From positions 156,773-220,772 of the forward strand of contig NC_014534.1 in the NCBI RefSeq assembly GCF_000147335.1: 64,000 bases of DNA, written 5' to 3'. A program made the translations under genes and the position numbers. The notes under the pieces were generated by a model. That model did not search any database, was not told the origin of the DNA, and was given only the letters and a program-made list of their open reading frames with translations. The first letter of the stretch is position 1. Each line of letters starts with the position of its first letter. The DNA comes from Gloeothece verrucosa PCC 7822. Its GTDB lineage: Bacteria; Cyanobacteriota; Cyanobacteriia; Cyanobacteriales; Microcystaceae. This document shows, in pieces, positions 17,701 to 26,180 of this stretch.

Positions 17701-18876
17701 GGTATCAGTTTCACTACCTACAACAATAGTACCATTTCCAGTAGCACTGTCGTAAGTCATGATTAATCCACTGCTGGCATTACTGTAGTCTGCATTGTAA
17801 TTATCTGTCCCACTGCCACCATTAATAGTATCATTTCCAGCATCACTGAAAAGACCATCATTTCCAGCATCTCCATTGAGAATATCATTACCTATACCTC
17901 CACGAAGAGCGTCACCATCATTGCCACCATTGAGGACATCATCTCCATCATCTCCATAAATTTCGTCACCCCCAGCATTACCCGAAATGGTGTCGTTTCC
18001 ACTCCCTCCGTTGATACGGAAGTCGTTAGCAGAACCACCAAAAATGACATCATTAAAGTTAGTTCCCTGGAAGTAATTAAATAGTTCAATGGAAGTAAAG
18101 GTATCAGTTTCACTACCTACAACAATAGTACCATTTCCAGTAGCACTGTCGTAAGTCATGATTAATCCACTGCTGGCATTACTGTAGTCTGCATTGTAAT
18201 TATCTGTCCCACTGCCACCATTAATAGTATCATTTCCAGCATCACTGAAAAGACCATCATTTCCAGCATCTCCATTGAGAATATCATTACCTATACCTCC
18301 ACGAAGAGCGTCACCATCATTGCCACCATTGAGGACATCATCTCCATCATCTCCATAAATTTCGTCACCCCCAGCATTACCTGAAATGGTGTCGTTTCCA
18401 CTCCCTCCGTTGATACGGAAGTCGTTAGCAGAACCACCAAAAATGACATCATTAAAGTTAGTTCCCTGGAAGTAATTAAATAGTTCAATGGAAGTAAAGG
18501 TATCAATTTCACTACCTACAACAATAGTACCATTTCCAGTAGCACTGTCGTAAGTCATGATTAATCCACTGCTGGCATTACTGTAGTCTGCATTGTAATT
18601 ATCTGTCCCACTGCCACCATTAATAGTATCATTTCCAGCATCACTGAAAAGATTATCATTTCCAGCATCTCCATTGAGAATATCATTACCTATACCTCCA
18701 AGAAGAGCGTCACCATCATTGCCACCATTGAGGACATCATCTCCATCTTCCCCATAAATTTCGTCACCCCCAGCATTACCCGAAATGGTGTCGTTTCCAC
18801 TCCCTCCGTTGATATTGTCCCCACTATCGGTTCCAGCTAAATTATCATTCCCTGTGGTACCAGTAATAGTCGCCAT
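14734..18876 (-). CDS. Giant RTX-cadherin-cohesin-dockerin secreted protein
   Basis: A 1380-aa protein. Residues 1-530 are RTX calcium-binding nonapeptides (GGSGNDTI, GNDILNGDAGND) organised as a 133-residue super-repeat. About 600-890 hold three cadherin-like domains (TATDADNNPLTYSI, VTVSDGNLTDTA). About 905-1085 is the cohesin-like domain, then another cadherin-like domain and a beta-sandwich region. Residues 1320-1380 form a dockerin-like pair of calcium loops (DGKVNLTDLNTL and DITGDGRINLAELVSL). No Sec signal is present, as expected for type I secretion. It is probably exported and folded by calcium outside the cell, acting in adhesion or matrix. A transporter gene is not in the window. 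Confidence 0.85.
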   Translation of the reverse strand: MATITGTTGNDNLAGTDSGDNINGGSGNDTISGNAGGDEIYGEDGDDVLNGGNDGDALLGGIGNDILNGDAGNDNLFSDAGNDTINGGSGTDNYNADYSNASSGLIMTYDSATGNGTIVVGSEIDTFTSIELFNYFQGTNFNDVIFGGSANDFRINGGSGNDTISGNAGGDEIYGDDGDDVLNGGNDGDALRGGIGNDILNGDAGNDGLFSDAGNDTINGGSGTDNYNADYSNASSGLIMTYDSATGNGTIVVGSETDTFTSIELFNYFQGTNFNDVIFGGSANDFRINGGSGNDTISGNAGGDEIYGDDGDDVLNGGNDGDALRGGIGNDILNGDAGNDGLFSDAGNDTINGGSGTDNYNADYSNASSGLIMTYDSATGNGTIVVGSETDTFTSIELFNYFQGTNFNDVIFGGSANDFRINGGSGNDTISGNAGGDEIYGEDGNDVLNGGNDGDALFGGIGNDILNGDAGNDYLSGGNGNDTLQGTNNGVGERDPLEGGTESDRFILGDTTKIFYDDGNSTLAGSNDYAQINDFNPTEDIIQLNGSSNNYLLTVSGSNTNLYINKPGTEPDELIAIIQNQTGLSLTNPYFSYVSSNSAPVLNDTTLTVPENSPLNTLVGTITATDADNNPLTYSITAGNPNLDGDATPAFTINNNGQIRVADPDDIDFERNPNNPLTVTVSDGSLTDTATITVNLTDVIETPNRPPVANDATFTLVKTSPINTAVGTVTATDPDNNPLTYSITAGNLDSDGDNIKAFSISNAGVITITDPDDISSQTNPFNLTVTVSDGNLTDTAAITVNLTSPVNRAPVVNDGVFSISKNTANGTVVGTINATDPDNNPLTYSIIAGNPDTDGDNIKAFAISNTGVITVTDKDDILAQTNPFNLTVQGSDGNLTDTGIATINLNNVNPLSFQLKLYEDNNGAVGSEITGNTAIKGNKFFAEILVGDTRTNAAGLVINALNFNFAPDVAQNLNNFSDISNVNNPLVTSNFPLFRGGTLDNTNGTITNLSGGSLPQGNQGSAIGINQLSRFGLLQFDVVGTRDNSNLTLTFDASQIGFADGTFADPNDTLTLTRNIIINDAPIVNQINNVNLAERSAAGTVVVADNLVEATDDNLTGQAVTFSLSTSPKDASGNGLFAINATTGEITLTQAGFNTIDYESGVTSYQLGVKATDGFKLSTERLFSVNITNVNEAGISVDKTAITFGTRLSQYRQGATDSLFVRPNFADKTQFIEITNTAVGTNDILAISSITINAQNVTTNANFSNGDLLLNPGETRRIALNYAPKAAREDFNLLNGLVINSNAQNSPAFNIQLAGKSTFNSDISYDGKVNLTDLNTLQRPGLFGSSSGQNNYDPTADITGDGRINLAELVSLNAEFGLVV
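17460..18815 (-). repeat. 399-bp tandem repeats in the RTX gene (3 full units plus a partial)
   Basis: Blocks starting at about 17460, 17859, 18258 and 18657 are nearly identical at a fixed 399-bp spacing, encoding a 133-residue RTX super-repeat. The near identity, including at silent positions, indicates recent duplication or gene conversion. Copy number is likely to vary and to be mis-assembled by short reads. Confidence 0.9.
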
Positions 18877-18961
18877 AATTGTAAAAACCTCGTAAATGAA
18901 TGTTGTCTCCTATTGGGGTTTGTGCAAAATCACTGGGATTTTATACAAACTTTCCCATTTG

Positions 18962-19261
18962 TTACAATTTGTTAATTCCCGCCGCGCCAATTTCACCACT
19001 TAAAATCGTAACATTATTAGTAATATTACGCTGATTTCGGGCAGTTTCTGTGTCGGTGAATCCTCCATAAATAGCTACATTATTTTTCAGAGTAAAGCTT
19101 GCAGTTCTATCCGTTCCCGTAGTGGGTTTATAAATACCTGCCGCTACCCAAATCTCATCCCCTGATTGTGTGGCAGTGATAGCACTTGTTAAATTGCCAT
19201 AGGCATTATTCCATACAGAACCATTTCCTGTGGAACCGGTTTTAACGTAAATAGTTGCCAT
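18962..19261 (-). pseudogene. Truncated N-terminus of a beta-helix-type surface protein
   Basis: The 99-aa frame begins like cyanobacterial and bacteroidete-type beta-helix proteins: MATIYVKTGSTGNG, SGDEIWVAAGIYKP, RTASFTLKNNVAIYGGF, RNITNNVTILSGEIG. It then stops at once, whereas relatives continue for hundreds of residues of parallel beta-helix. The stop falls 86 nt before the RTX gene start, so a deletion probably fused the two loci. It could still be expressed as a short peptide but is best treated as a relic. Confidence 0.65.
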
Positions 19262-19521
19262 GATTTTTTCCTTAGTTTAAATGAACTGTAATGAGAAACT
19301 ATTAAATTTAGGAGTCACCTATTGACAAAAAAATAGGCTTATGAAAGTAGCATTTTTACTTCTTGCAAACAGGCTCACGTACTGACGCAGCGCGTTCGCT
19401 TAATAATGTGTCCCCATCATAAATTGGCTACTTTGCCCAAAGCATTAACAACTTTTTGAAGTGGAAAACCCTTGTCAGCTAAGGACTTTGAAGCATTAAG
19501 GCTTTATTAACTTTGGGAAAC

Positions 19522-19536
19522 CTCACATCTTGCACC
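19522..19536. repeat. Solitary copy of an IS end (ctcacatcttgcacc)
   Basis: This 15-nt sequence is identical to both termini of the element at 60232-61952. It lies alone in the 19262-19566 gap, which also contains a GC-rich cagcgcgttcgc motif at 19388-19399 related to others in the window. It probably marks a lost or partial copy of that IS. Nothing else is recognisable in the gap. Confidence 0.5.
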
Positions 19537-19566
19537 CCGTGAAAAATGAACAATAAACGAATCTTG

Positions 19567-22500
19567 TTAATCGACAATAAACGCTCCTAAAATTTTCATT
19601 GTGTTGATCGTTTCACAATTCAACCCTTCTACTCCCGTAATATTTGTTTGTTCATAAAGTCTAGGATAATATAAAGTATTTTGACATTCTCCTGTTTTTA
19701 CATTCCAAAGTTTAATGGTCTCGTCTTCACTTGCGCTGGCCAATGTTTGACCGTTGGGACTAAAACACACTGACCTCACACTTTTAGTATGTTCACACGG
19801 GAGTTGACGACGTTGACCTGTCTCAACATCCCAAATTAGGATTGTTGCGTCATCACCCCCGCTTGCTAGTAACTTTCCCTCGGGACTAAAATCCACTGAC
19901 CATACCCAAGATTTATGACCTTCAAAACTATTAATTAATGTACCATCTTCGACTTTCCAAAGTTTGACCGTTTGATCATCACTTGAACTGGCTAATAGCT
20001 GACCGTCAGGGCTAAAGGCAACAGACCAGATTCTTCCTTGATGACCTTTAAAAGTCTGCAAAGATTGAGTCAGATCATCTTCAATAGACCAGAGTTTAAT
20101 AGTTCGATCTTCACTACCAGTTGCTATTAATGTTCCGTCAGGACTAAAAGCTACTGATAATACCCAAGCCTGATGTTCCTGAAAAGTTTTGAGACAAAAT
20201 CTTCTCGGAACTGACCAAAGCTTAACAGAATTGTCTCCACTACCACTCACCAGCATTTGACTATTGGGACTAAAAGCAAGTGCCCACACTCGCTTTTGAT
20301 GTTCTGGGGCAAAAGTGTACTTTTCACCTGTCTTGAGATCCCAGAGTTTGATGGTGTTATCGTGACTGGTACTAGCAATCAATTGAGCATTCGGACTAAC
20401 CGCGACTTGATATAATAAAACCCAATCATCTTTTTCTTGTAAAATTTTAATCACTTCGCCACTTTCAACTGACCATAATCTAATCGTTTGATCTCCACTC
20501 CCACTTACCAATGTTTTTCCATCGGGGCTAAAAGCTACTGAACAGATCCAGTCAGTATGACCATTAATCTGTCGAAGACATTTATGGTTTTTAATAGACC
20601 ATAATCTGATAGAACGATCTATAGAACCACTCAAGATATATTGACTATCGGGGCTGAAAGCAATTGATGATAATCGATTGCCATATCCCCTAAAACACTG
20701 AAGACATTCTCTGGTTTTAACTGACCATAATCGCAGTGTAAAATCTTCACTACCACTGGCTATATATTGACCATCTGGGCTAAAAGCAATTGACCAGATC
20801 CAGTTTTCATGTCCTTTTAAAGTATCAATATTTTGGTATTTTTCTTCTATAATAGACCATATTTTGATGGTTTTATCTCCACTGCCACTTGCTAGAAGTT
20901 GACCATCTGAACTAAAGGCAACTTGCCAAACCCAATCTTGGTGTCCTTTAAGAGTATGGAGACATTTTCCAGTTTCAACTAACCATATTTTGATAGTTTT
21001 ATCAGCACTCCCACTTGCTAAAAGTTGACCATTTGGACTAAAGGTAACACCACCTACTCGTTCTTGATGCCCTTCAAGGGTGTGGAGACATTCTCCTGTG
21101 TCAACTGACCATATTTTGATAGTTTTGTCCTCACTTCCTGTCGCTAGAAACTTACTATCAGGACTAAAAGTAACTGATCTAATAGGAGCATGATGTTTTT
21201 GAGAAGGATGGGGCAAAGAATGACAATTTAGAGATGGATCTGTTGTAATAGACCAAATTTTTAAAATTCCGTCTTGTCCTCCACTTGCTAGTAACTGTCC
21301 CTCAGCATTTAGGGCTACTGACCACACCCAGCTTCCATGGGCAGGAAAACTTTTGCTTAATTCTAATTTTCCGTCTTGTTTGACTTTCCAGAGGTAAATC
21401 ATTCCATGACTGTCACCAGTTGCTAAAAGATATTCTCTTTGAAGAGAGCGATTGAACTGACTACAAGAAATTGATAAAATACTGCCACAAGTTTGAGGAA
21501 AAATACAGTCAAAAAACTGCGAATATGAAAAATCTACTTGGTTGAGTTTAATGTTTGAGAAATCGACTTGTCGAATAGGGATATGGGAAAAATCATAGTG
21601 TCTTAAATGACCTTTTTTCAGTATATTAAGTAAGTTTATAATATTGCCAGCAATGCCACCAATTTGTCCAGAAGGCTTATGTTTTAATGTATTTAAACAC
21701 TCAATTAGTTTGCTTTCTACATTATTTTCTTGAAAATTATGAATTAAATTCTTAATTATTGGGTGTAAAATAACATTAACTTGAATCTTCTTTATATAAT
21801 CCGAAACAGTAGCTTTAGTCAAGGCGTTACTTCTTAATAATTGGAAATTTTTAGTTTTAATTTCTTCTGTTGCTATTGTAATGATTTTTTGAGTGAAATA
21901 TTCAATCATTAGAGGATGTGTTGTAAAGTAGTCATCTTTTTTATCTAACAGAATTTTTGTAGATAATGATCTAATCCCTTCTTCTATACTTTTGCTGTCA
22001 GGTTCAATTATAATATTCTGTTTTAATTCTGACAAACAAACTGGATTTCGATTAATCGCTAACTCAAAAATAATCGCTTTTTCTAAATCAGATAGTTGCT
22101 CAAAGTAAGAATTTAAAATAGACTCTATTTTTTCTATAAGAAGATTACCTTTCAAAAGAAAATCCGAGAGGTTATTATGATGAAGTCGTTGAATATGATG
22201 AGCGATAGATTTGATGAATAAAGGATTGCCATGACAGACTTGTTGAATTAAAAATCGCCATTCATCGTCTGAGCCATGAAAGGTGTCAATATCTCTAAAA
22301 ATTTGCTGTCCAGTTTGATAGTCAAGTCCTTGTAACTCTAGGAAATAGGTTGAAGTCTTATTTCCTGCTAACGATTCAAGTTCTTGAGGAATTTTTCGAC
22401 TGGTTATAATTAAACAGCTTTTGTGCTTTGACTGACCAATTGCTTGTAAAATTTCGCTATATTCTCGATAGTTTTCATCCTCAATAATTGCATCAATATT

Positions 22501-23307
22501 ATCTAAAAATAATAAACAACGAGATTTTGCTAGTATCTTGATAAATTTTATCAGTTTTATTTTAAATTTATCTTCTGCATTGAAACTGATATGTTGTGAA
22601 ATAATATTACTTGTATTTTCAAGAAATTCTAGGGGTAAAGGGGGATTCAAAAAAGACCAATAAATAACATGGCGAAATTCTTCGTGAATTTGTTCAATAA
22701 GTTTACAGATAAGGGATGTTTTTCCGATTCCTGCTATTCCTAAAATTCCGATAATTTTACAGGGAGTAGTATTTTGAAAAAACTTTTCTTTTAATAATGC
22801 TAGTTCTTTCTCTCTACCATAAATCTGAGAAATATCAGGAATCAATCCGAAATTATCATAATTTATTTCTGTTTGATTAGCTAAGTTTGGGCTGCCACCA
22901 GATTTACGCTTATCCCACTCTTCCTCAAATTTTCTCAAATTTTCTTCTGTCGATGAATGCCAAAGATTTAGAGTAAAGTGCAATTTTGCTGTGCCTTGAG
23001 TTTTGACTCTATTATCTATTAGTATTTCCCATTCTTGTAAAACCTTAAGGTCATTTCTCATCTGTTCCACAGTAATGGTAGCCTTTAACTTTTGCTTAGT
23101 AATTCCGTGACAAAAATCTGTTAATATTTTTAAAGTTGTATTGACAATCAGCTTAGGATGTGATTCACTATCTTTCAGCCACTGATAGGATAGTTGATTC
23201 GACCAAAAACCTTTATCTGGTGATTCGTTATTAACATGAGTTAATAGTCTTTCTAAGAAGAGCAAAATTCGTTTTTTGACGGTAGGACTGGTATTGAGAT
23301 TGGGCAT
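19567..23307 (-). CDS. STAND (NB-ARC/NACHT-type) ATPase with 14 WD40 repeats
   Basis: A 1246-aa protein. Residues 1-125 are an N-terminal helical/winged region ending in KLHFTLNLW that I associate with cyanobacterial NB-ARC proteins. About 160-470 is a STAND NTPase with Walker A GIAGIGKTS (190-198) and a Walker B-like CLLFLDNID. A short pentapeptide-like stretch (YDFSHIPIRQVDF) lies near 570. Residues 620-1235 hold 14 WD40 repeats (GSEDKTIKIWSV type), enough for two seven-bladed propellers. STAND proteins act as nucleotide switches whose repeats sense a ligand and trigger oligomerisation. No clear catalytic effector domain is fused, so an effector may be supplied in trans. The JAMM gene lies about 100 nt upstream on the same strand. 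Confidence 0.9.
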   Translation of the reverse strand: MPNLNTSPTVKKRILLFLERLLTHVNNESPDKGFWSNQLSYQWLKDSESHPKLIVNTTLKILTDFCHGITKQKLKATITVEQMRNDLKVLQEWEILIDNRVKTQGTAKLHFTLNLWHSSTEENLRKFEEEWDKRKSGGSPNLANQTEINYDNFGLIPDISQIYGREKELALLKEKFFQNTTPCKIIGILGIAGIGKTSLICKLIEQIHEEFRHVIYWSFLNPPLPLEFLENTSNIISQHISFNAEDKFKIKLIKFIKILAKSRCLLFLDNIDAIIEDENYREYSEILQAIGQSKHKSCLIITSRKIPQELESLAGNKTSTYFLELQGLDYQTGQQIFRDIDTFHGSDDEWRFLIQQVCHGNPLFIKSIAHHIQRLHHNNLSDFLLKGNLLIEKIESILNSYFEQLSDLEKAIIFELAINRNPVCLSELKQNIIIEPDSKSIEEGIRSLSTKILLDKKDDYFTTHPLMIEYFTQKIITIATEEIKTKNFQLLRSNALTKATVSDYIKKIQVNVILHPIIKNLIHNFQENNVESKLIECLNTLKHKPSGQIGGIAGNIINLLNILKKGHLRHYDFSHIPIRQVDFSNIKLNQVDFSYSQFFDCIFPQTCGSILSISCSQFNRSLQREYLLATGDSHGMIYLWKVKQDGKLELSKSFPAHGSWVWSVALNAEGQLLASGGQDGILKIWSITTDPSLNCHSLPHPSQKHHAPIRSVTFSPDSKFLATGSEDKTIKIWSVDTGECLHTLEGHQERVGGVTFSPNGQLLASGSADKTIKIWLVETGKCLHTLKGHQDWVWQVAFSSDGQLLASGSGDKTIKIWSIIEEKYQNIDTLKGHENWIWSIAFSPDGQYIASGSEDFTLRLWSVKTRECLQCFRGYGNRLSSIAFSPDSQYILSGSIDRSIRLWSIKNHKCLRQINGHTDWICSVAFSPDGKTLVSGSGDQTIRLWSVESGEVIKILQEKDDWVLLYQVAVSPNAQLIASTSHDNTIKLWDLKTGEKYTFAPEHQKRVWALAFSPNSQMLVSGSGDNSVKLWSVPRRFCLKTFQEHQAWVLSVAFSPDGTLIATGSEDRTIKLWSIEDDLTQSLQTFKGHQGRIWSVAFSPDGQLLASSSDDQTVKLWKVEDGTLINSFEGHKSWVWSVDFSPEGKLLASGGDDATILIWDVETGQRRQLPCEHTKSVRSVCFSPNGQTLASASEDETIKLWNVKTGECQNTLYYPRLYEQTNITGVEGLNCETINTMKILGAFIVD

Positions 23308-23411
23308 AGTCTGAAAGTTTACTTTTGAAAATTATAGCCTGATAATTCACTCATCGTCAATTAAGTTAAGGGACAAAAAAGCTAATAGTTATGGAATTAA
23401 ATTGAATAAGA

Positions 23412-23957
23412 TTAATCATTAAATATTGATAAATAATCGGATAAAGATTTGATAATTAGTAATTTTTTGGGAATTAATTGATCTCCAATTTGTATAGAAA
23501 GCTTAGTATATTGGGGTCGTAACTGAGGTTGAGAAGGGAGGGAAACATGATACATAGTTAATCGAAAAAATGGGTCAAAATTAACTAAGGCAGAAATAGC
23601 TCCCTCAGAATGTTGAGAAGCATATTTTTTATTAATTCTATCATCAGTTAAGGAAAAGTAATCAAAACTGCCCGGATGTCTATGCCATAGCCCAAGAACT
23701 TCTATAGGTTCTCGGTAAAATCTGGCAATTTTGTTAGACAGGTGGTTAATATAAGCATTATCATACTCAAAATAGCCGGGGCGAAAGATAGGATTTAGAC
23801 CCGGATCTAAGGTTTCTAAAATATACCATTTATTGGGGGTTCTAATTCCTAAAAAAATGCCGCCTGTTTCTGTTTTATAGCTTTCATAAGTTTCAGCCGC
23901 AATGGCTAAAAATGATTTCTGAGAAAAAATAGTTTTGATACTCTGGTCACTTGACAT
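23412..23957 (-). CDS. JAMM/MPN (Mov34-type) metalloprotease-like protein
   Basis: A 181-aa stand-alone JAB domain with all expected metal-site residues: E30 in ETGGIFLG, then WHRHPGSFDYFSLTD with H92, H94, S102 and D105. JAMM proteins remove ubiquitin-like tails or process other peptides. In bacteria they occur with E1/E2-like proteins in defence loci. Here it precedes the STAND-WD40 gene on the same strand with a 104-nt gap, suggesting co-expression. No ubiquitin-like or E2 gene is adjacent; the only E1-like gene in the window is the PRTRC ThiF at the left edge. Substrate unknown. Confidence 0.85.
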   Translation of the reverse strand: MSSDQSIKTIFSQKSFLAIAAETYESYKTETGGIFLGIRTPNKWYILETLDPGLNPIFRPGYFEYDNAYINHLSNKIARFYREPIEVLGLWHRHPGSFDYFSLTDDRINKKYASQHSEGAISALVNFDPFFRLTMYHVSLPSQPQLRPQYTKLSIQIGDQLIPKKLLIIKSLSDYLSIFND

Positions 23958-24294
23958 TGTTTTTATTCTCTTAGTTATTCATCTTTTTTCTTATCTAAGA
24001 TAGATATTGATTGGACATTTATTTTAATAAAATTTCGTAATATAAATATATGTTTAGTTATAACTGCGATTAGCTTGTTAAATTAATCTGTGAATATTAG
24101 GTGATTCTGCCTGAGTTAAGCCATAATATTCGATGGTTCCTTCTGTCAAAAATATTATTTACTCTGTTGACTTACCTGCGGAATGTGGGTTGTTAATAAG
24201 AACCTACCCAAAACCGATAAAAGAGCGTTAGCTTTTTCTATTGTCAATCTATGTCAAGGCTTCCAGACACAGCCACTTGTGTCTGACACTCAGG
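23958..24294. other. Intergenic region with an 8-bp hairpin
   Basis: An exact inverted repeat (cagacaca 24264-24271, tgtgtctg 24278-24285) lies just after the minus-strand gene that ends at 24295. There is no T-run, so a terminator role is weak. A ctgcggaatgt motif at 24176-24186 recurs at 28406-28416. Confidence 0.35.
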
Positions 24295-25143
24295 TTAACG
24301 ACTACGTTTTGGTGATTGCTGAGGCGGAGGTGTTTGAGAGCGCGTTTCCGTCTTTGGTTTTGTGCTTGGCGATGGGGTCTTGGTCAGAGATTGGCTTGAA
24401 GAAGGATTAGTGGAACTATTGCCGATACTTCTGGATGTTTTCGGTTGCTGAGATTGAGCAACAGGAGTGCGAGCATTGTTAGTCAGTTTTGCTGACCGAT
24501 CATTTGAAAGAACAGGAGATTTATTTTTCCCAAATTCACTTCTGTATAAATTTTGTCTATTCTTGACATCTGCAAGCAGCTTTTTATCTCCTGTTTTTTG
24601 AGCTAAACGACGATCCTGACGTAATTCACTTAAACAAGCCATACGATAAGCTTTTTTCCCACTAGGGTCTTGCTTAAACGCTTTTTCAAAATGCTTTCGA
24701 TCAACACCGTTTATTGATGTAACTTTTTTATTTCTAATCAGGGTTGGCAATTCTATTTTACGAAAAACTGAATCCGACCTTGCTCCACATACAAAAGTTT
24801 TTACATCGCCAGAAGCACTCTTTGCAAAACGCCAAGATGAAACTCTGCCTAACCGATCTGCAAAATTATTATCTTTGAGTGGATCACCTGGTCGTGGCGG
24901 CTTATATTCGGAGGGTTTAGGATGACGTGTAAAAACATTATTTGTCTGCTTATTTAGTGGTTTGAGAGTAAACAAAGCACGACCAGTATCAGTTCGTTCA
25001 AGGGTTGCTGCTTTACCTTTACTGGAATTGGCATAATAATAGGCTCTGTAATAATTAGCTCCTCCCGAATAAAATACAGCTTGTCCATTGGAATTTACTG
25101 AATATTGACTTGCTGCACGAAAGTCTTCTTGCCGAGTGTTCAT
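24295..25143 (-). CDS. Unknown 282-aa basic protein of the conjugation-type block
   Basis: Not recognised. Residues 1-100 are Tyr/Asn/Gly-rich (GGANYYRAYYYANS), about 100-210 form a basic Arg/Lys-rich helical region, and the last 70 residues are a Ser/Thr/Pro/Gln-rich disordered tail. No membrane helix or relaxase His motif is visible. It starts 5 nt after the end of the 222-aa gene, and both precede nothing else on this strand, so they form the end of a unit with the coupling protein genes. A role in DNA processing for transfer is only inferred from context. Confidence 0.5.
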   Translation of the reverse strand: MNTRQEDFRAASQYSVNSNGQAVFYSGGANYYRAYYYANSSKGKAATLERTDTGRALFTLKPLNKQTNNVFTRHPKPSEYKPPRPGDPLKDNNFADRLGRVSSWRFAKSASGDVKTFVCGARSDSVFRKIELPTLIRNKKVTSINGVDRKHFEKAFKQDPSGKKAYRMACLSELRQDRRLAQKTGDKKLLADVKNRQNLYRSEFGKNKSPVLSNDRSAKLTNNARTPVAQSQQPKTSRSIGNSSTNPSSSQSLTKTPSPSTKPKTETRSQTPPPQQSPKRSR

Positions 25144-25148
25144 AAAAA

Positions 25149-25817
25149 TTACTCCACCACTATTTCAACATTTTCTAATAAGGATTGACTAACAAAATAA
25201 TTCTTCAAATCATCAGCATCGGATGAAGTAAGAAGAAAATTGTCATCTTGATAAGTAGCCTGTGAAACAACAAACACACTTATTACGTGATGTTTATCAT
25301 TAATAAGTGTTTCTTTTGGCAAATAGATTATCTTTTTATTTCGTTCTAAAAGGACGTAAAATTGATCAAGATGAATCCATTTAAATTGTGCCTCAAGATT
25401 AGTTGTTAGTTCGGAATTAAATTTAGTTTTTGTATCTATTTGTAAATAATTAATACGACGTTCTTCTGACTGCTTTTCTTGAACAACACCTTTAAAAGCC
25501 CGTGCTTTTTGAGCAATACTTTTTGCATACAATTGACGTTGTTGTTCAGTAGGTTTTACAGCCATTGGACTATAATTTTCAATGACTTCTTTGATTTCTC
25601 TTAGATCATAGCCCGCCGCTTTTAGTTTACCCGCAATACGCTGATCCGTAGAGACATTAGCCGCCTTATTCCCATCCTTTTGGAGAATGCGAGCTAACTC
25701 CTTTTGATACTCTCTTTCAGCAGTACCCTTATAGTCATCAGGATCAGGCGATTTTAGAGAAGCTATTGCGCTCTGAAACCGCTCCTTAATTTCCTGATCA
25801 AGTTTATGAATTGACAT
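25149..25817 (-). CDS. Unknown 222-aa protein
   Basis: Not recognised. The N-terminal 110 residues are charged and helical (EIKERFQSAIASLKSP, YQKELARILQKDG, RQLYAKSIAQKARAF). The C-terminal half looks alpha/beta with hydrophobic strands (FYVLLERNKKIIYLP, VISVFVVSQ). It is soluble and lies 5 nt before the basic 282-aa protein gene and about 100 nt after the small membrane protein, on the same strand. The N-terminal helical half resembles plasmid accessory proteins in composition only. Confidence 0.5.
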   Translation of the reverse strand: MSIHKLDQEIKERFQSAIASLKSPDPDDYKGTAEREYQKELARILQKDGNKAANVSTDQRIAGKLKAAGYDLREIKEVIENYSPMAVKPTEQQRQLYAKSIAQKARAFKGVVQEKQSEERRINYLQIDTKTKFNSELTTNLEAQFKWIHLDQFYVLLERNKKIIYLPKETLINDKHHVISVFVVSQATYQDDNFLLTSSDADDLKNYFVSQSLLENVEIVVE

Positions 25818-25915
25818 AATTTCTATGATCCTCGTGAATTAAGTAGAATATCTCAAAAAAATCAAGAAAGACAGTCGCCTAATGAAACTAGACCGGCTTA
25901 CTTTTAAAAAGTGAT

Positions 25916-26146
25916 TTAGTCCCTAAAATTTTGATTTTTTGGACGGGATGTGGCAGCACTGACAATACTCCAAACCCACATAGCTAGAACTAGGGGAATA
26001 CCAATGAAGGAGAATATTACAGTCGCACATAAAATCATTCCTATAATAACCAAAATAAATTGAGCTACTCCTTCTCCAATTTTGCCAACAATTAAAGTAC
26101 CAATTCCAGGGAAAAAGATGTTGATAATAATAGCCAATGCTTTCAT
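25916..26146 (-). CDS. Small two-helix membrane protein
   Basis: The start is placed at the ATG at 26144-26146, which has an AGAGG ribosome site 6 nt upstream. The longer open frame would overlap the coupling-protein gene. The 76-aa product has a hydrophobic hairpin: FFPGIGTLIVGKIGEG followed by two membrane helices (FILVIIGMILCATVIF, IPLVLAMWVWSIVSAA). This resembles TM2/YqaE-like small membrane proteins. It begins 34 nt after the coupling-protein stop, so the two are probably co-transcribed. Confidence 0.65.
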   Translation of the reverse strand: MKALAIIINIFFPGIGTLIVGKIGEGVAQFILVIIGMILCATVIFSFIGIPLVLAMWVWSIVSAATSRPKNQNFRD

Positions 26147-26180
26147 TGTAAACCTCTGAAATAGTTGATAAATGATTAGA

